Origin: Nitrobacter sp963807355
Lineage (GTDB): Bacteria; Pseudomonadota; Alphaproteobacteria; Rhizobiales; Xanthobacteraceae
Direction: 5' to 3'
NCBI GenBank assembly: GCA_963807355.1
Contig: CAWEBX010000002.1
Span: 1 to 64,000, forward strand
DNA length: 64,000 bases
Under the pieces are notes generated by a model. It worked only from the letters and a program-made list of their open reading frames with translations. It ran no database searches and had not been told where the DNA came from. Below, in pieces: positions 45,559-57,608 of this stretch; position 1 is the first letter of the stretch; each line of letters opens with the position of its first letter. The position numbers were made by a program, and so were the translations under genes.

Positions 45559-46668
45559 ATGGCCTCCTTCACGCCGCATCAGGATACCGCGCTGAAAGCC
45601 GTCGCCGATTGGCTCAAAGCCAAACCCGGCAAGAACGGCACGCCTCCGGTATTTCGCCTGTTCGGCTTTGCCGGAACCGGCAAGACCACGCTGGCGCGTC
45701 ACATCGCTGACGGCGTCGATGGAGAGGTCAAATTCGCGGCCTTCACCGGCAAGGCCGCGCTGGTGATGCGCAATAAGGGCTGCGACGGCGCATCGACGAT
45801 TCATTCGCTGATCTACCGCGCCCGCGAATCCGGCGAGGAGCAGCCAAGCTTCGAGCTATGGGACGATGCGCCCGCCTCCAAGGCCAAGCTCATTGTGATC
45901 GATGAATGCTCCATGGTCGACGCGGAACTCGGCCGCGATCTGATGTCGTTCGACTGCCCGTTGCTGGTGCTGGGCGATCCCGCGCAACTGCCGCCGATTC
46001 AGGGCGCCGGCTTCTTCACCAATGCCGAGCCGGATGCGATGCTGACCGAGGTTCATCGTCAGGCGCAGGACGACCCGATCGTGCGGATGTCGATGGACGT
46101 GCGCGAGGGTCGCGAACTTGACATCGGCCGCTACGGCGAAAGCGAGGTGGTGTCGCGCGGCGAGCTCGATCCGGCACGCGTGATGGACGCCGGCCAGGTG
46201 CTGGTCGGGCGCAACAACACCCGCCGTTCCTACAACATGCGATTTCGGCAACGGCAGAACATCGAGGATCCGCTGCCAGTGGCGGGCGACAAGCTGGTCT
46301 GCCTGCGCAACAACCGCAAGAAGGCGCTCTTTAACGGCGGACTATGGCGTGTGAAATCGCGCGCCACCTCAAAGTCAAAGATCATCACGATGCGTCTGTC
46401 ACCCGACGAGGAATTTGCACACAAGGTGACAAAAGTCTCGGTGCGACAGGACTGTTTCGCCGGAGGCGTCGAGGATATTCCGTGGGAACAGCGTAAACCT
46501 TACGACGAGTTCGACTATGGCTATGTCCTGACGGTGCATAAGTCGCAGGGTTCGCAGTGGGACGACGTGGTCCTGTTTGACGAGAGCTTCGCATTTCAGG
46601 ACAGCCGCGCGCGATGGCTCTACACGGGCATCACCCGCGCTGCAAAGCGGCTGAGCGTCGTGGTGTAA
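45559..46668 (+). CDS. RecD-like ATP-dependent DNA helicase
   Basis: Superfamily 1 helicase of 369 residues: Walker A GFAGTGKTT near 37, Walker B VIDECSMVD near 115, motif III LVLGDPAQLPPI, and the C-terminal UvrD-like motifs YGYVLTVHKSQGSQWDDVVL and LYTGITRAAK. It lacks RecB/RecC partners and the extra N-terminal domain of RecD2, so it is one of the short stand-alone RecD-type helicases of unknown specific role. Not obviously connected to the flagellar genes upstream. Confidence 0.88.
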   Translation: MASFTPHQDTALKAVADWLKAKPGKNGTPPVFRLFGFAGTGKTTLARHIADGVDGEVKFAAFTGKAALVMRNKGCDGASTIHSLIYRARESGEEQPSFELWDDAPASKAKLIVIDECSMVDAELGRDLMSFDCPLLVLGDPAQLPPIQGAGFFTNAEPDAMLTEVHRQAQDDPIVRMSMDVREGRELDIGRYGESEVVSRGELDPARVMDAGQVLVGRNNTRRSYNMRFRQRQNIEDPLPVAGDKLVCLRNNRKKALFNGGLWRVKSRATSKSKIITMRLSPDEEFAHKVTKVSVRQDCFAGGVEDIPWEQRKPYDEFDYGYVLTVHKSQGSQWDDVVLFDESFAFQDSRARWLYTGITRAAKRLSVVV

Positions 46669-46967
46669 CGATCAAATCCGGGACACGAAGCAGGATAGCT
46701 TCACCGCGAAGCGTCACCAATGAGATTTACCTTGATATGAGCAAATCCACACAAACAGGCCAGCTTGTATCATTATATGGTCATCGAACTAAAAAAATGA
46801 ACCATGAAGCGGCCATCGAGCACTAACCGTACGATGATCGTCACATGAATTACGGCCGCTCGCGGCAATCTGATGCCGCGCTGATTTGTGACGCCTTAAA
46901 TATCTGACACTTTGAAATAAATAGAACAAATGTCTTTGGCCAATATTCCTACCGTTGAGGAGCTTAA
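46669..46967 (+). other. AT-rich intergenic region before the BA14K gene
   Basis: About 300 bases, visibly lower in GC than the flanks (for example around 46780 and 46910). Probably the promoter region of the downstream gene. A GAGGAG ribosome binding site lies just before its ATG. No other feature seen. Confidence 0.4.
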
Positions 46968-47348
46968 ATGATGCGATCGAAAATCCTGTTGACGGCGCTG
47001 TTTGCTGGTTCCGTTGCACTCACATTTTCCGTTCCGGCGACCTCAGCACCGCTCATGGCTCAGTCCAACATGAGCAAGGCTGCCCCGTCCTCAATCGAGA
47101 CCGTTCAGTATTATTATCGTCGCGGATATTATGGCCCTGGCTACGGCTACGGCTACGGCAATGGAGCAGCGTTGATCGGCGGATTGGCGGCTGGCGCCAT
47201 TGTCGGCGGCGCGATTGCTGCCGGTCAGGCCAATGCGGCCGCGGCTGCGCAACAGAACGTGGCCTATTGCGCGCAGCGCTTCCGTTCCTACGATCCGGCA
47301 TCCGGAACGTATCTCGGCACCGATGGATACCGTCATCCCTGTCCGTAA
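46968..47348 (+). CDS. BA14K-like secreted protein
   Basis: Protein of 126 residues. Signal peptide (LLTALFAGSVALTFSVPATSA), a Tyr/Gly-rich stretch (YRRGYYGPGYGYGYG), a hydrophobic Gly/Ala segment (LIGGLAAGAIVGGAIAAG) and the BA14K ending CAQRFRSYDPASGTYLGTDG followed by HPCP. BA14K proteins are immunoreactive cell-envelope proteins of Brucella and relatives, with lectin-like activity reported for the Brucella protein. Two adjacent ATG codons are possible starts. Confidence 0.85.
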   Translation: MMRSKILLTALFAGSVALTFSVPATSAPLMAQSNMSKAAPSSIETVQYYYRRGYYGPGYGYGYGNGAALIGGLAAGAIVGGAIAAGQANAAAAAQQNVAYCAQRFRSYDPASGTYLGTDGYRHPCP

Positions 47349-47371
47349 CACCGGAATTCGATCGCGCGGCT

Positions 47372-47421
47372 AGAGCATGATCCCGAAAAGTGGGAACCGG
47401 TTTTCGGACAAGATCATGCTC
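47372..47421 (+). repeat. dispersed palindromic repeat (GAGCATGATC type)
   Basis: Outer arms GAGCATGATC and GATCATGCTC (10 bp, perfect) enclose a second pair CCGAAAA/TTTTCGG with GTGGGAACCGG between them. This element type is common in intergenic regions of Bradyrhizobium-group genomes; only one copy is seen in this window. Confidence 0.85.
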
Positions 47422-47471
47422 AGTCGAAAAAAATAAAGCAGAGTTTGATTCAACGCCGTTGAATCAGACTC

Positions 47472-47596
47472 TCGAGCCTTTCCGCTTCTGACGAAATCAG
47501 AAGCGGGGCTTCATAGTTTTGATCTGACGCGTTTTCTTCACGCGCCCGGTATCAATCCTCGGGTCAAGCCCGAGGACGTGCTTCGCTCAAGAACAC
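47472..47596 (-). repeat. dispersed intergenic repeat, copy C, with nested palindrome
   Basis: Begins CTCGAGCCTTTCCGCTTCTG, contains the arms CGCTTCTGA/TCAGAAGCG and TTTTCTTCACGCGCCCGGTATC. Between GGTATC and CTTCGCTC, contiguous in other copies apart from two bases, lies an extra 25-30 bases with the hairpin CCTCGGG/CCCGAGG (47557-47575). Confidence 0.8.
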
Positions 47597-47679
47597 TTTA
47601 TCACCGCCTACATCGGACCATTTGCCGCGGAGCCAGTTGGCTCCGCGTTTTGCCCTACGGATAACTCTGAAGTCGTGGT

Positions 47680-48864
47680 TCAGACGTTCGCACTCGATCG
47701 AGCCGGTCGATCGGTCGCAGCAAGAGCCCGGTCCAGATCGGCGATCAAGTCGGCGGCATCCTCCAGGCCGATCGAAAGCCGTATGAGACCGCTGGTGATG
47801 CCGGCGGCCTCGCGCGCTTCCTCCGACATTCCTGCATGGGTCATCGTGGCTGGATGAGCCACCAGGCTCTCGGTGCCACCGAGCGACTCCGCAAAGCTGA
47901 AAAGCCGCACGGCCTCGACGAAGCGGCCAACCTCCACCTCGCCTCCTCTCAACTCGAAGCTGAGCATCGCGCCAAAGCCAGATTGCTGCGCTTTAGCGAC
48001 AGCATGACCAGGATGCGAGGGTAATCCCGGATAGTGGCATGCCGCGACAAGGGGGTGTGAGACAAGAAACTCAGCAACCGCTTGCGCGTTGCGTTGCTGA
48101 CACTCCACGCGCGGAAACAGCGTACGGACCCCGCGAAGCGCCAGATAAGAATCAAACGGCGCCCCCGTCGTGCCAACGATATTGGCCCAGGTCGTCAAGG
48201 CTTCGGCATCGTCGGGATCGGCTGCGATCACTGCGCCGCCGACCATGTCCGAGTGGCCATTGAGATATTTCGTCGTCGAGTGAACGGCGAAATCGGCGCC
48301 CAGCACGATCGGTCGCTGCAGCGCCGGCGACAGGAAGGTATTGTCAACAGCCACCTTGGCACCGACCGTCCTTGCCTGCGCGACGATCGCCCGGATGTCG
48401 ACGATGCGCATCAAGGGGTTGCTCGGGGTCTCGATCAAGATGAGCTTGGGTTTGTCCTTCAAAGCAGATGTCAGCGCCGCCTGGTCGTTCTGATCAACAA
48501 AGGCCACCTTGAAGTGACCACGGTCGCGGCGGTTCAGAAGCAGACGATGAGTGCCGCCGTAACAATCATGCGGCACAACCACAATGTCGTCGCGTGAGAG
48601 TTGCGACAGCACCAGATCGATCGCGGCCATGCCCGACGACACCACCACCGCTCCCGCGCCGCCCTCGAGTTTGGCAAGGGTGTCGGCCAGCAGCGTCCGG
48701 GTGGGGTTACTGGTACGGGTGTAATCGTGCGTACCTTTGCGCCCAAATCCTGGCCAAGTGAAAGTGCTCGACAGACAGATCGGCGGCGTCACCGCTCCGA
48801 AAGTATCTTCCGCCGCGATACCGTTTGCAGCCGCGACCGTTCTCGGATTCATAGATTCGGACAT
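47680..48864 (-). CDS. metB: cystathionine gamma-synthase / trans-sulfuration enzyme
   Basis: PLP enzyme of 394 residues of the Cys/Met metabolism family. The cofactor lysine is in STTKYLNGHSDM; other conserved parts are TRTSNPTRTLLADTLAKLEGG, SSGMAAIDLVLSQL, VDNTFLSPALQRP and ESLGGTESLVAHPATMTHAGM. It makes cystathionine from an activated homoserine and cysteine, or acts as a gamma- or beta-lyase; these cannot be separated by motif. Downstream of cysI on the same strand behind a hairpin, in a sulfur-assimilation setting. Confidence 0.85.
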   Translation of the reverse strand: MSESMNPRTVAAANGIAAEDTFGAVTPPICLSSTFTWPGFGRKGTHDYTRTSNPTRTLLADTLAKLEGGAGAVVVSSGMAAIDLVLSQLSRDDIVVVPHDCYGGTHRLLLNRRDRGHFKVAFVDQNDQAALTSALKDKPKLILIETPSNPLMRIVDIRAIVAQARTVGAKVAVDNTFLSPALQRPIVLGADFAVHSTTKYLNGHSDMVGGAVIAADPDDAEALTTWANIVGTTGAPFDSYLALRGVRTLFPRVECQQRNAQAVAEFLVSHPLVAACHYPGLPSHPGHAVAKAQQSGFGAMLSFELRGGEVEVGRFVEAVRLFSFAESLGGTESLVAHPATMTHAGMSEEAREAAGITSGLIRLSIGLEDAADLIADLDRALAATDRPARSSANV

Positions 48865-48883
48865 GACGTTCGTGAACTTTCAA

Positions 48884-48929
48884 TAAAAATGCGAGGGCCG
48901 GCACGATCCCGTCCGGGATATCGTGCCGG
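48884..48929 (-). terminator. terminator after cysI
   Basis: Arms CCGGCACGAT and ATCGTGCCGG form a perfect 10-bp stem with inner CCC/GGG pairs. On the cysI strand the stem is followed by CCCTCGCATTTTTATTG, a good T-run. Confidence 0.75.
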
Positions 48930-49081
48930 TCAGCCGTTTGCAAATTTAAGGGACTTCCTCCGAAACACAACGATCCTGGGAAGCCAACGCAATTCGCGTT
49001 GCGCGATCACGAGGAGCTTGCGCCGTATGGAACGCAACGCGATCTGTTCTCGCTTTGAACAAAAACTCAGGCGCAACCGGC

Positions 49082-50833
49082 CTAATCGTTGAAAAACCGC
49101 CCTTCCTTCACCTCTGCGACATAGCCGGCGCGAATGGCGAAGTCGCCGAAGTGTTCGCCGGGTTTGCGGTCGCGGGAATAGTGACCGAGCGTCTTGTCGA
49201 GCGCTTCGAGGATCGCGGGCTCGCCGACATTCTCCAGATACATCTTGTTGAGCCGCTCGCCATGGAAGCCGCCGCCGAGATAGAGATTGTACTTGCCTGG
49301 CGCGCGTCCCGTGAGGCCGATCTCGGCGATATAGGGGCGCGCGCACCCATTCGGGCACCCGGTCATTCGGATGGTGATCGGATCGTCCTTGAGCCCATAA
49401 GTGCCAAGGATAGCCTCGATCTTGGTCACGAGATCCGGCAGGTAACGCTCGCTTTCGGCCATCGCTAGACCACATGTCGGCAGCGCGACGCAGGCCATCG
49501 AGTTGAGGCGCAAACCGCTACGGGTCTCGAACTGATCGAGACCATATTCCTTCATCAGCGCTTCGATCTCGGGCCGATCCTCAGGAGCGATGTCGGCAAT
49601 GATGAGATTCTGGTTCGGCGTGACGCGGAACATACCCTTGTGGACCTGCGCAATAGCGCGCAAGCCATCCATCATCGGATAGTTCGGCGTGTTGATGACG
49701 CGGCCGTTCTGGATGTAGAGGACGCAATGCTCGCGACCGTCCTCGCCTTTGACCCAGCCGAGCGGATCACCGTTCGAGGTGAAGGTGTAGGGCTGCTCAG
49801 GCTTGAAGGCGAAGCCGAGACGACGCTCGGCTTCCGCCTTGATCCAGTCGAGGCCCTTTTCGTCGATGGTGTATTTGAAACGAGCATGCAAGCGGTCGAG
49901 ACGGTCGCCGTAATCGCGCTGGACCGACATCACCGCATCGATCGTGGGAAACAGCTTGTCCGCGTCGATATAGCCGATCACGCTGGCAAGGCGCGGATAG
50001 GTCTTTGGCGATTGATCGGTCCGGCCAAGGCCACCTCCGATGGCGACGTTGAAGCCCTTCAGCTTGCCGCGATGCGCGATGGCGATGAAGCCAAGGTCCT
50101 GGCCGTAGACGTCGATATCGTTGCTGGGCGGGATCGCAAACCCGATCTTGAACTTCCGGGGCATGTAGGTGCGCCCGTAGAACGGTTCCTCGGGAGCGTC
50201 CGTTTCCTCGCGCTCGGCACCGTACCAGATTTCCTTGTAGGCGCCCGTCCTGTGAACCGCATGGTCGCTGGCCTGCTTGGCAAGCGCATAAATTTCGGCA
50301 TGCAGTTTCGACAGATCAGGATTGACGGTGCTCATGACGCCGCGGGTATCGTCTCCGCAGGCCGCCTTGGTATCGAGAAGGACGTCGCGGAGTCCCTGCA
50401 TAAGGGTGCGCAGGTCGTGTTTCATCACGCGATGAAACTGGAACGTCTGGCGCGTGGTCAGCCGTAGCGTGTCGCCGGCGTAGTTGCGCGCAAGGTCGTC
50501 GAGCTTCAGCCATTGACCTGGCGTGCAGACCCCGCCCGGCAGACGTACGCGCGCCATGAACGAGAACGCCGATTCCAATTTCTGACGCCGGCGTTCGTCA
50601 CGAATGTCGCGGTCATCCTGCTGATAGATGCCGAAGAACTTCATTAGCTTGGCGTCGTTCGCCGTCACCGCCGAGGTGATCTCGTCGGCGAGGCTCTGCT
50701 TGATCGTGCCCCGCAGATAGTCGCTGTTGGCTTTCAGCGTCTCGTCAGGCCCGAGCTTATCAAGCGGCTGCGAGACATCGCGGCTGCGATCGGGTTGTGT
50801 CTTTGCGTCCACCAAACTGGCCTCAATACTCAA
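49082..50833 (-). CDS. cysI: sulfite reductase hemoprotein beta-component
   Basis: Protein of 583 residues of the nitrite/sulfite reductase family. The siroheme/4Fe-4S cysteines are visible as CVALPTC and TGCPNGC near the C-terminus; two ferredoxin-like half domains precede them (RLPGGVCTPGQWLKLDDLA, RLTTRQTFQFHRV). It reduces sulfite to sulfide with electrons from CysJ. The start is TTG 50833, overlapping the cysJ stop in TTGA, so it is translationally coupled to cysJ. Confidence 0.93.
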   Translation of the reverse strand: MSIEASLVDAKTQPDRSRDVSQPLDKLGPDETLKANSDYLRGTIKQSLADEITSAVTANDAKLMKFFGIYQQDDRDIRDERRRQKLESAFSFMARVRLPGGVCTPGQWLKLDDLARNYAGDTLRLTTRQTFQFHRVMKHDLRTLMQGLRDVLLDTKAACGDDTRGVMSTVNPDLSKLHAEIYALAKQASDHAVHRTGAYKEIWYGAEREETDAPEEPFYGRTYMPRKFKIGFAIPPSNDIDVYGQDLGFIAIAHRGKLKGFNVAIGGGLGRTDQSPKTYPRLASVIGYIDADKLFPTIDAVMSVQRDYGDRLDRLHARFKYTIDEKGLDWIKAEAERRLGFAFKPEQPYTFTSNGDPLGWVKGEDGREHCVLYIQNGRVINTPNYPMMDGLRAIAQVHKGMFRVTPNQNLIIADIAPEDRPEIEALMKEYGLDQFETRSGLRLNSMACVALPTCGLAMAESERYLPDLVTKIEAILGTYGLKDDPITIRMTGCPNGCARPYIAEIGLTGRAPGKYNLYLGGGFHGERLNKMYLENVGEPAILEALDKTLGHYSRDRKPGEHFGDFAIRAGYVAEVKEGRFFND

Positions 50834-52662
50834 TAAACGTCGAGCCGATAACGGCGATCACGTTGCAGCGCCGAGAGATAAGCGCCCGCCTCGTCGCGAT
50901 CGAGGCCGCCATGTTCGGCAACGATATCGGTAAGCGCCGCGTGGACATCAGGCGCCATGTGGGCGCTATCGCCGCAGACGTAGAGGTATGCGCCTTCCTC
51001 GAGCCACGCGTAAACATCACGGCCCTGGCGGCGCAGACGATCCTGCACATAGGTTTTTGGCGCGGCGTCCCGCGAGAACGCCAGATCGAGACGACTTAGC
51101 ACGCCATTCTTGATCAAGTCCTGCCACTCGACCTGATAGAGGAAGTCGCTGCGGAAATTGCGCTCGCCGAAAAACAGCCATGAGCGGCCGGACGCGCCGC
51201 GGGCTTCACGCTCCTGCATGAAGGCGCGGTACGGCGCGACGCCGGTGCCCGCACCGATCATCAGGATCGGCACGTCATCATCCGGCAGATGGAAGTGATC
51301 GTTGGACTGAATATAGACGGGAATCGTGGCATCCGCCTCGGTGCGCGCGGCGAGATAGCCGGATGCAACGCCAGTGCGCGGAACGTCGTGCAGCATGTAT
51401 CGCACCGCGCTGACGGTAAGATGCGCCTCGTCCGGGGCGCCGGCAAGGCTCGAGGCGATCGAGTAGAGGCGCGGCTGCAACGGCCGAAGGCCTGCGACAA
51501 ATTGTGCGGCATCGATGCCTGGCGCCGGAAACCGGTTAACGACATCGAAAATGTGATGGTTGTGCTGGAAGGCGGCGCGCGCCTCCTTTTGATCGGGCGC
51601 GCGCAATGCCTGCAGTTCATCGGAGCCCGTGATGTCGGCCCAATGATCGAGAAAGCGCGGAGTGAGCGCCGTGATCTCGAACGTTCCGCTCAGCGCCTCG
51701 CCGAGGCTTATCGTGTCTTGCTTCACCGTGACAGGAGCATCGGCAGACAGCGATAATTTCTCAAGTGTGGCCTCTACGAGCGCCGGATCGTTACGCGGCA
51801 CGACACCCAGCGCATCGCCCGGCTGATAGGTCAAACCGGAGTCCGCAAGCGACAATTCGATATGGCGGGTCTCCTTGGACGATCCGCGCCCGGTCAGCAC
51901 GATGTTGTCGATAACGGCGGCCTGAAACGGATGCTTCTTGTCGAATGCCGCGGACGACGGCGCATCGCTCCGCGTCGTAGCCGCCGACGCAGAGACAGGC
52001 GCTTGCGCTGCCGGTGCGAGATTGGCGACGGCCGATGCAATCCAGGCGTCTGCAGCGTCCTCGTAATCGACATCGCAGTCGACGCGATCGGCCAAGCGCT
52101 GCGCACCCAGCTCCTCGAGCCGCCGGTCGACCCGTTTGCCTGCCTCGCAGTATTTTTCGTAGGTCGAATCGCCCAGCGCCAGCACCGCATAGCGCAGCTG
52201 CGGCAACTTCGGCGCCTTGCGGCTTTCCAGAAATTCGAAGAAACCGACGGCGGTCTGCGGCGCATCGCCCTCGCCGTGAGTACTGGTGATGACGAGCAGA
52301 TCCTGTTCGTCCTTGAGACCGCGTGTCTTGTAATCCGCCATATCGGCGAGACGCGCCTGGATTCCTTTGGCCGTGGCCTTGTCGACGAGCGCTTTGGCGA
52401 GCGTCTTGCAGTTTCCGGTCTCGCTTGCGAACAGGACGGTCAGGAGCCGCGTCGCGAAGGTGGCGGTGGGGCCGCTCTGCGAAGGAGGTGCAAGCTCCGC
52501 GACTTCCGCTGCCGCATCGCCAGTTCGCGCCCGATGGCTGAGGCCTGCAAAATAACCGCTGATCCAGATCGCCTGTTCATGACTGAGAGACGTCGCAAGC
52601 TGGTTGACCTGCGTCCACTGATCCGTCGTGAGTGCTGAACCTGGAAATTCCAATTTTGTCAT
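50830..52662 (-). CDS. cysJ: sulfite reductase flavoprotein alpha-component
   Basis: Protein of 610 residues. Domain order: N-terminal segment, flavodoxin/FMN domain (about 75-215, with FASETGNCKTLAKAL and STHGEGDAP), FAD-binding linker domain (YQPGDALGVVP, RLYSIASSLAG) and NADPH domain (IGAGTGVAPYRAFMQEREARG). It passes electrons from NADPH to CysI. Start ATG 52662 gives MTKLEFPGSALTTDQW; a frame open to 52713 adds arginine-rich residues without conservation. Confidence 0.93.
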   Translation of the reverse strand: MTKLEFPGSALTTDQWTQVNQLATSLSHEQAIWISGYFAGLSHRARTGDAAAEVAELAPPSQSGPTATFATRLLTVLFASETGNCKTLAKALVDKATAKGIQARLADMADYKTRGLKDEQDLLVITSTHGEGDAPQTAVGFFEFLESRKAPKLPQLRYAVLALGDSTYEKYCEAGKRVDRRLEELGAQRLADRVDCDVDYEDAADAWIASAVANLAPAAQAPVSASAATTRSDAPSSAAFDKKHPFQAAVIDNIVLTGRGSSKETRHIELSLADSGLTYQPGDALGVVPRNDPALVEATLEKLSLSADAPVTVKQDTISLGEALSGTFEITALTPRFLDHWADITGSDELQALRAPDQKEARAAFQHNHHIFDVVNRFPAPGIDAAQFVAGLRPLQPRLYSIASSLAGAPDEAHLTVSAVRYMLHDVPRTGVASGYLAARTEADATIPVYIQSNDHFHLPDDDVPILMIGAGTGVAPYRAFMQEREARGASGRSWLFFGERNFRSDFLYQVEWQDLIKNGVLSRLDLAFSRDAAPKTYVQDRLRRQGRDVYAWLEEGAYLYVCGDSAHMAPDVHAALTDIVAEHGGLDRDEAGAYLSALQRDRRYRLDVY

Positions 52663-53187
52663 CGCAAGCAAACCTCGGGAGCGAACTGCCGGCCGCCGCA
52701 ATTGAGGCTTCACAGGTTGGATCGAGACGCTGCGCGAAACGGATACATTCTCGCGTCAGTTTCGACAATTCGGACCCTTGAATAGGGTTGGTTTGACAGA
52801 GAAAACAATGCGTTATTGAAAAAAAGAATAATACCCTTCGGTGAGCGGCGGCAGCGAAACGATTATTTCATCCCCTCGGCCTTTTTTAGCATTGCATGAG
52901 GAGCATTTATGGGATTCGCACCGGCATCATGTGGATCACACACCGGTCCTAGCCGGTCCTACACGTGCAAGGCGTTTCGGGCGATAACTCGGGCGAGTAC
53001 TCCGGAAGCGTGCGCTACCAGCGTCAGCGTGAGCGATCTTCGCCGGAATGAAAACCGATGCAGGACCGGGTCGATCCCGCTCGCGTTAGCGTCATCGACC
53101 AACAAACATACGGGAATCGACGGTCGCGTAACCGGCCGACGGCGATGTCCAACCCTCCCTGCGATGCAGGAAGGATTGACACGTATC
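52663..53187 (+). other. intergenic region between cysJ and clpB
   Basis: About 525 bases. It should hold the cysJ promoter on the minus strand; the stretch near 52790-52880 is AT-rich. On the plus strand ATG 52896 opens 18 codons, then TAG, after which the same frame continues 32 codons (ending RQRERSSPE). ATG 52909 in another frame has GAGGAG upstream but runs antisense into clpB. A hairpin CCTCCCTGC/GCAGGAAGG at 53154-53174 may terminate clpB. Confidence 0.35.
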
Positions 53188-55824
<2,637 letters not shown>

Positions 55825-56042
55825 GAAAATCTCCCTCGGCCTGCCGCCTTCGCCCCGAAGGCACGAAAGCAGCATCCTCATTGGGGTTCCGCCGCCGCAT
55901 TGACGTTCCTCAACCGGCAGCGGTCGACGCCGGATCGTTCCGGCGGTGACAAATGTAGGAATACGCTCCCAGGAAATGAAGGGGCATGGTTCGGAGATTC
56001 GAAGCCGATGGCAAGGCTCGCAGGAATCTTTTAAAGAACACC

Positions 56043-56828
56043 ATGTCCGAAATTTCCAATGCAGCCGTTACCGCCCTTTACCGCTATCCCGTCAAAGGTC
56101 TGTCCGCCGAACCTTTGCAACACGCGATGCTTACCCCCGGCGAGACCGTTTCTGGCGACCGCAGCTATGCGATCGAGAACGGTCCGACCGGATTCGACCC
56201 TGCCGTGCCTCGGTATTTCCCAAAATCCAGGTTTCTGATGCTGATGCGCGACGAGCGGCTCGCTACGCTCCACAGCCGTTATGACGACACCAGCCGAGTT
56301 TTGACAATCCGGACTGGCGGCGAGGAGGCGGTGCGCGCCGACCTCGGAACAGCCGAGGGCCGCGCCGCGGTCGAACGGTTCTTCGCCGCCAACTTCTCGC
56401 AGGAACTGAGGGGACCGCCCCAGATTCTCGTCGGCAACGGACACAGCTTTTCGGACGTCGCAAGGAAAGTGGTTTCGATCATCAATCTCGAGAGTGTCGC
56501 CGCGATCGAAAAAATGGTGGGGCAGCCGGTTCACCCGCTACGCTTCCGCGCCAACCTGTACGTCCGGGGCTGGCCGGCCTGGAGCGAACTCGACTTGCTG
56601 GAGCGCACGCTCGCGATCAGCGACATCCGGCTCAAGGTGGTCAAGCGCATCGTCCGATGCACCGCCACCAACGTCGACCCGGAGACCGCGGCACGCGATC
56701 TCGACATTCCGCGCACGCTGATGCGAACGCTGGGGCATTGCGATTGTGGGGTTTATGCGGAAGTCGTCACCGGCGGCACGATCAGGATCGACGATAAAGT
56801 CGAAACGCTTCCGGAATCGCCCGCGTAA
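56043..56828 (+). CDS. MOSC domain-containing protein
   Basis: Protein of 261 residues. The N-terminal beta-barrel (LYRYPVKGLSAEPL) is followed by the MOSC domain, with the molybdenum-cofactor-binding Cys in KRIVRCTATNVDP and HCDCGVYAEV near the C-terminus. Relatives include YcbX/mARC-type N-oxide reductases. There is no fused ferredoxin domain, so an outside electron donor is needed. ATG 56043 matches the family; the frame opens 57 bases earlier without conservation. Confidence 0.88.
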   Translation: MSEISNAAVTALYRYPVKGLSAEPLQHAMLTPGETVSGDRSYAIENGPTGFDPAVPRYFPKSRFLMLMRDERLATLHSRYDDTSRVLTIRTGGEEAVRADLGTAEGRAAVERFFAANFSQELRGPPQILVGNGHSFSDVARKVVSIINLESVAAIEKMVGQPVHPLRFRANLYVRGWPAWSELDLLERTLAISDIRLKVVKRIVRCTATNVDPETAARDLDIPRTLMRTLGHCDCGVYAEVVTGGTIRIDDKVETLPESPA

Positions 56829-56993
56829 ACGAGAGACCGCGGTTCTTCCTTCCGCTCCTGCTCCGCCGCAGGAGAGTCCGCAGGGACGACGTCCGTGCGG
56901 AGCGCGGGAGCCCGTCGAAACGTGCCCCCGCCCGTCCTCGTTCACTGCGAAACCCTCTCCTTTGCAGGAGAGGGCGAAACGGCATCACATGCC

Positions 56994-57608
56994 TCAGTTC
57001 GGCACGACGTAGGCGTAGATGCGGCCGCGCCGATAGACCAACTCCGCGACGCGATGGCCGTGATTGCCCGAGACGATAATGGGATTACCACGTCGATCGA
57101 TACCGCTGACGACGCCGACATGGCCGCCGCCGCGTCGGCCCATGACGGCGATGGCGCCGACCTGTGGGCCGGAGACTCGCCGCCCGTAATGCGCGAATGA
57201 GCGCGCCATGTCGGACCCTGTTCCCCGATGTCCGGCGCGCTTCAAGACCATGTTCATGAAACGCGCGCACCAGAGCCGACTACGACCGGTGGGATTACCT
57301 CCGATGTAGCGCCGGGCTTCCGCAACAACATTCGAGACCAAACCTCCGCCTGAAAATCCCGTCCCCGGAGTCAAGGCGGCGTTGGCGTCCCTCCACTCAC
57401 GCGCGTGAGATCGCCGCGTGTAGCGGTATCTGTGATGACGATACTGCCGGTGAACGTAATGATGATGTTTATAGTGAACGTGCGCGTAATGTCCCGCACG
57501 ATGATAAGGTCTAGCCGAGGCCGGTATCGCAAAAGCGACCACGGCCAAGAAACACACCGCCAGTGCCAAAATACGCGGCAACCAGCGCAACGCAACTAAC
57601 TGGAACAT
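56994..57608 (-). CDS. secreted CHAP/NlpC-like amidase-type protein (TIGR02594-like)
   Basis: Protein of about 204 residues. A signal peptide (ILALAVCFLAVVAFAIPASA) is followed by a His/Tyr/Arg-rich stretch (about 33-70), then a papain-like fold with the likely nucleophile Cys in RSRLWCARFMN and His in GGGHVGVVSG. Such proteins are thought to cut or bind peptidoglycan peptides. ATG 57608 positions the signal peptide correctly. The histidine-rich linker is unusual and could bind metal. Confidence 0.75.
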   Translation of the reverse strand: MFQLVALRWLPRILALAVCFLAVVAFAIPASARPYHRAGHYAHVHYKHHHYVHRQYRHHRYRYTRRSHAREWRDANAALTPGTGFSGGGLVSNVVAEARRYIGGNPTGRSRLWCARFMNMVLKRAGHRGTGSDMARSFAHYGRRVSGPQVGAIAVMGRRGGGHVGVVSGIDRRGNPIIVSGNHGHRVAELVYRRGRIYAYVVPN

